Below, in pieces: positions 4,643-5,212 of a stretch of 5,212 nt of DNA. Both the position numbers and the translations under genes were made by a program. Numbering within the stretch: the first letter of the stretch is position 1; the number at the start of each line of letters is the position of its first letter. The stretch is from Bradyrhizobiaceae bacterium (lineage in GTDB: Bacteria > Pseudomonadota > Alphaproteobacteria > Rhizobiales > Hyphomicrobiaceae), in the NCBI GenBank assembly GCA_947475855.1, contig CANJPN010000472.1:1-5212 (forward strand). Direction: 5' to 3'. Below the pieces are notes generated by a model. It saw only the letters and a list, made by a program, of their open reading frames with translations, searched no databases and had not been told where the DNA came from.

Positions 4643-5212
4643 ATGTCCGGTAAACAACGGAACTACATCGACGGTGGTGAGGCGATCCTCGAAGCCCTGC
4701 GCGCGCTCAAGATCGACTACATCATGTCTTCGCCGGGCTCCGAGATGAGCCCCGTATGGGAAGCGCTCGCACGCCAGAAGGTCGAGGGCTTGGCAGGCCC
4801 GCAGCTCATCGATACATGGCACGAACTCGTCGCGGTCGACATGGCGCTCGGCTATTCCGCCTACACCAACCGCATGCTGGCGGTGTTTCTCCACGCGGGC
4901 GTCGGACTGCTGCAGGGCTCGATGGCGATCCTGAGCGCGACCAATTCCGAAACGCCGATGATCGTGATGTCGGGCGAGGCGGTGGGGCTCGGAGAAGAAC
5001 CGGGGTTTCGCATGGAGCCGCAATGGTACGGCGGCGTCAGCACGGGCGCGATGGAGCGCTACGTGCAGCCGCTGGTGAAACGCGCCGGCACCGTCGTTCA
5101 TTCCGACACGCTCTATGAGAACGTGATCCGCGCCGGCGAGATCGCGCAGCGCGAGCAGAAGGGGCCGGTGTACGTCGGGCTGGCGCTCGAGGTGCTGCTG
5201 GCGGAATGGCGC
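4643..5212 (+). CDS. Second ThDP-dependent enzyme, paralogue of the one at 1666-3378, 3' end outside the window
   Basis: The frame is open from 4643 to the right edge, giving 190 residues, all within the ThDP N domain. It aligns without gaps to the first 190 residues of the minus-strand ThDP enzyme; I count 133 identities (70%). Shared features include NYIDGGEA, SPGSEMSP with Ser33, WHE with the catalytic Glu61, LHAGVGL with His84, ETPMIVMSGE, MEPQWYGGVS and AQREQKGPVY. Divergence concentrates around 114-122, 134-160 and 179-190, so substrate or partner use may differ. The cofactor-binding C domain lies outside the window, so the activity of this copy cannot be judged. By comparison with its paralogue it should be about 570 residues. 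The start fits the paralogue's start, and GGGGAAGAG ends 6 bases before the ATG. It is transcribed away from the binding-protein gene, with 135 bases between the two start codons. Confidence 0.9.
   Translation, partial: MSGKQRNYIDGGEAILEALRALKIDYIMSSPGSEMSPVWEALARQKVEGLAGPQLIDTWHELVAVDMALGYSAYTNRMLAVFLHAGVGLLQGSMAILSATNSETPMIVMSGEAVGLGEEPGFRMEPQWYGGVSTGAMERYVQPLVKRAGTVVHSDTLYENVIRAGEIAQREQKGPVYVGLALEVLLAEWR

Noticed and set aside
2809..5212. Invertible segment: recombination between the inverted ThDP gene copies could flip 3379-4642
   Set aside because: At DNA level the copies are clearly diverged. In the first 130 bases I checked, the longest exact run is about 16 bases, and there is no recombinase gene or site.

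Overview
This is a high-GC, gene-dense bacterial window. Most likely it comes from an alphaproteobacterium of the Bradyrhizobium/Rhodopseudomonas type. That inference rests on strong G/C bias at third codon positions, an orphan tripartite-tricarboxylate-transporter (TTT) binding protein beside a leaderless NMT1/THI5-like binding protein, and perfect TTGACA -35 elements with loose -10 elements. It is not a proven assignment.

Layout from left to right. (1) Positions 1-748, minus strand: the first 249 codons of an NMT1/THI5-like substrate-binding protein, running off the left edge, with a candidate promoter just upstream. (2) 749-1062: no convincing gene. It holds that promoter, a possible decayed copy of a dispersed Rhizobiales intergenic repeat, and a hairpin just past the next gene. 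(3) 1063-1365, minus: a 100-residue exported protein with a signal peptide, a Pro/Ala-rich linker and four cysteines in its mature part. (4) 1366-1665: no gene; a candidate promoter, a small inverted repeat and a long GC-rich hairpin. (5) 1666-3378, minus: a complete 570-residue thiamine-diphosphate (ThDP) enzyme. (6) 3497-4507, minus: a complete TTT (TctC/Bug) periplasmic binding protein. (7) 4508-4642: a divergent control region with a TTGACA element and a perfect ATGAAA-N5-TTTCAT palindrome. (8) 4643-5212, plus: the first 190 codons of a second ThDP enzyme, about 70% identical to the first (133 of 190 positions, counted by eye, no gaps).

The most interesting unit is 1666-5212: two closely related ThDP enzymes on opposite strands around one exported binding protein, sharing one control region. 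The ThDP enzymes carry the cofactor motif and the catalytic glutamate. They also carry Ser and His residues that line up with Ser26 and His70 of benzoylformate decarboxylase, while the second active-site histidine of that enzyme seems to be replaced. A plausible reading, by inference only, is a module that captures a carboxylate in the periplasm and cleaves or decarboxylates a 2-keto acid derived from it. No transporter membrane subunit and no regulator lie in the window.
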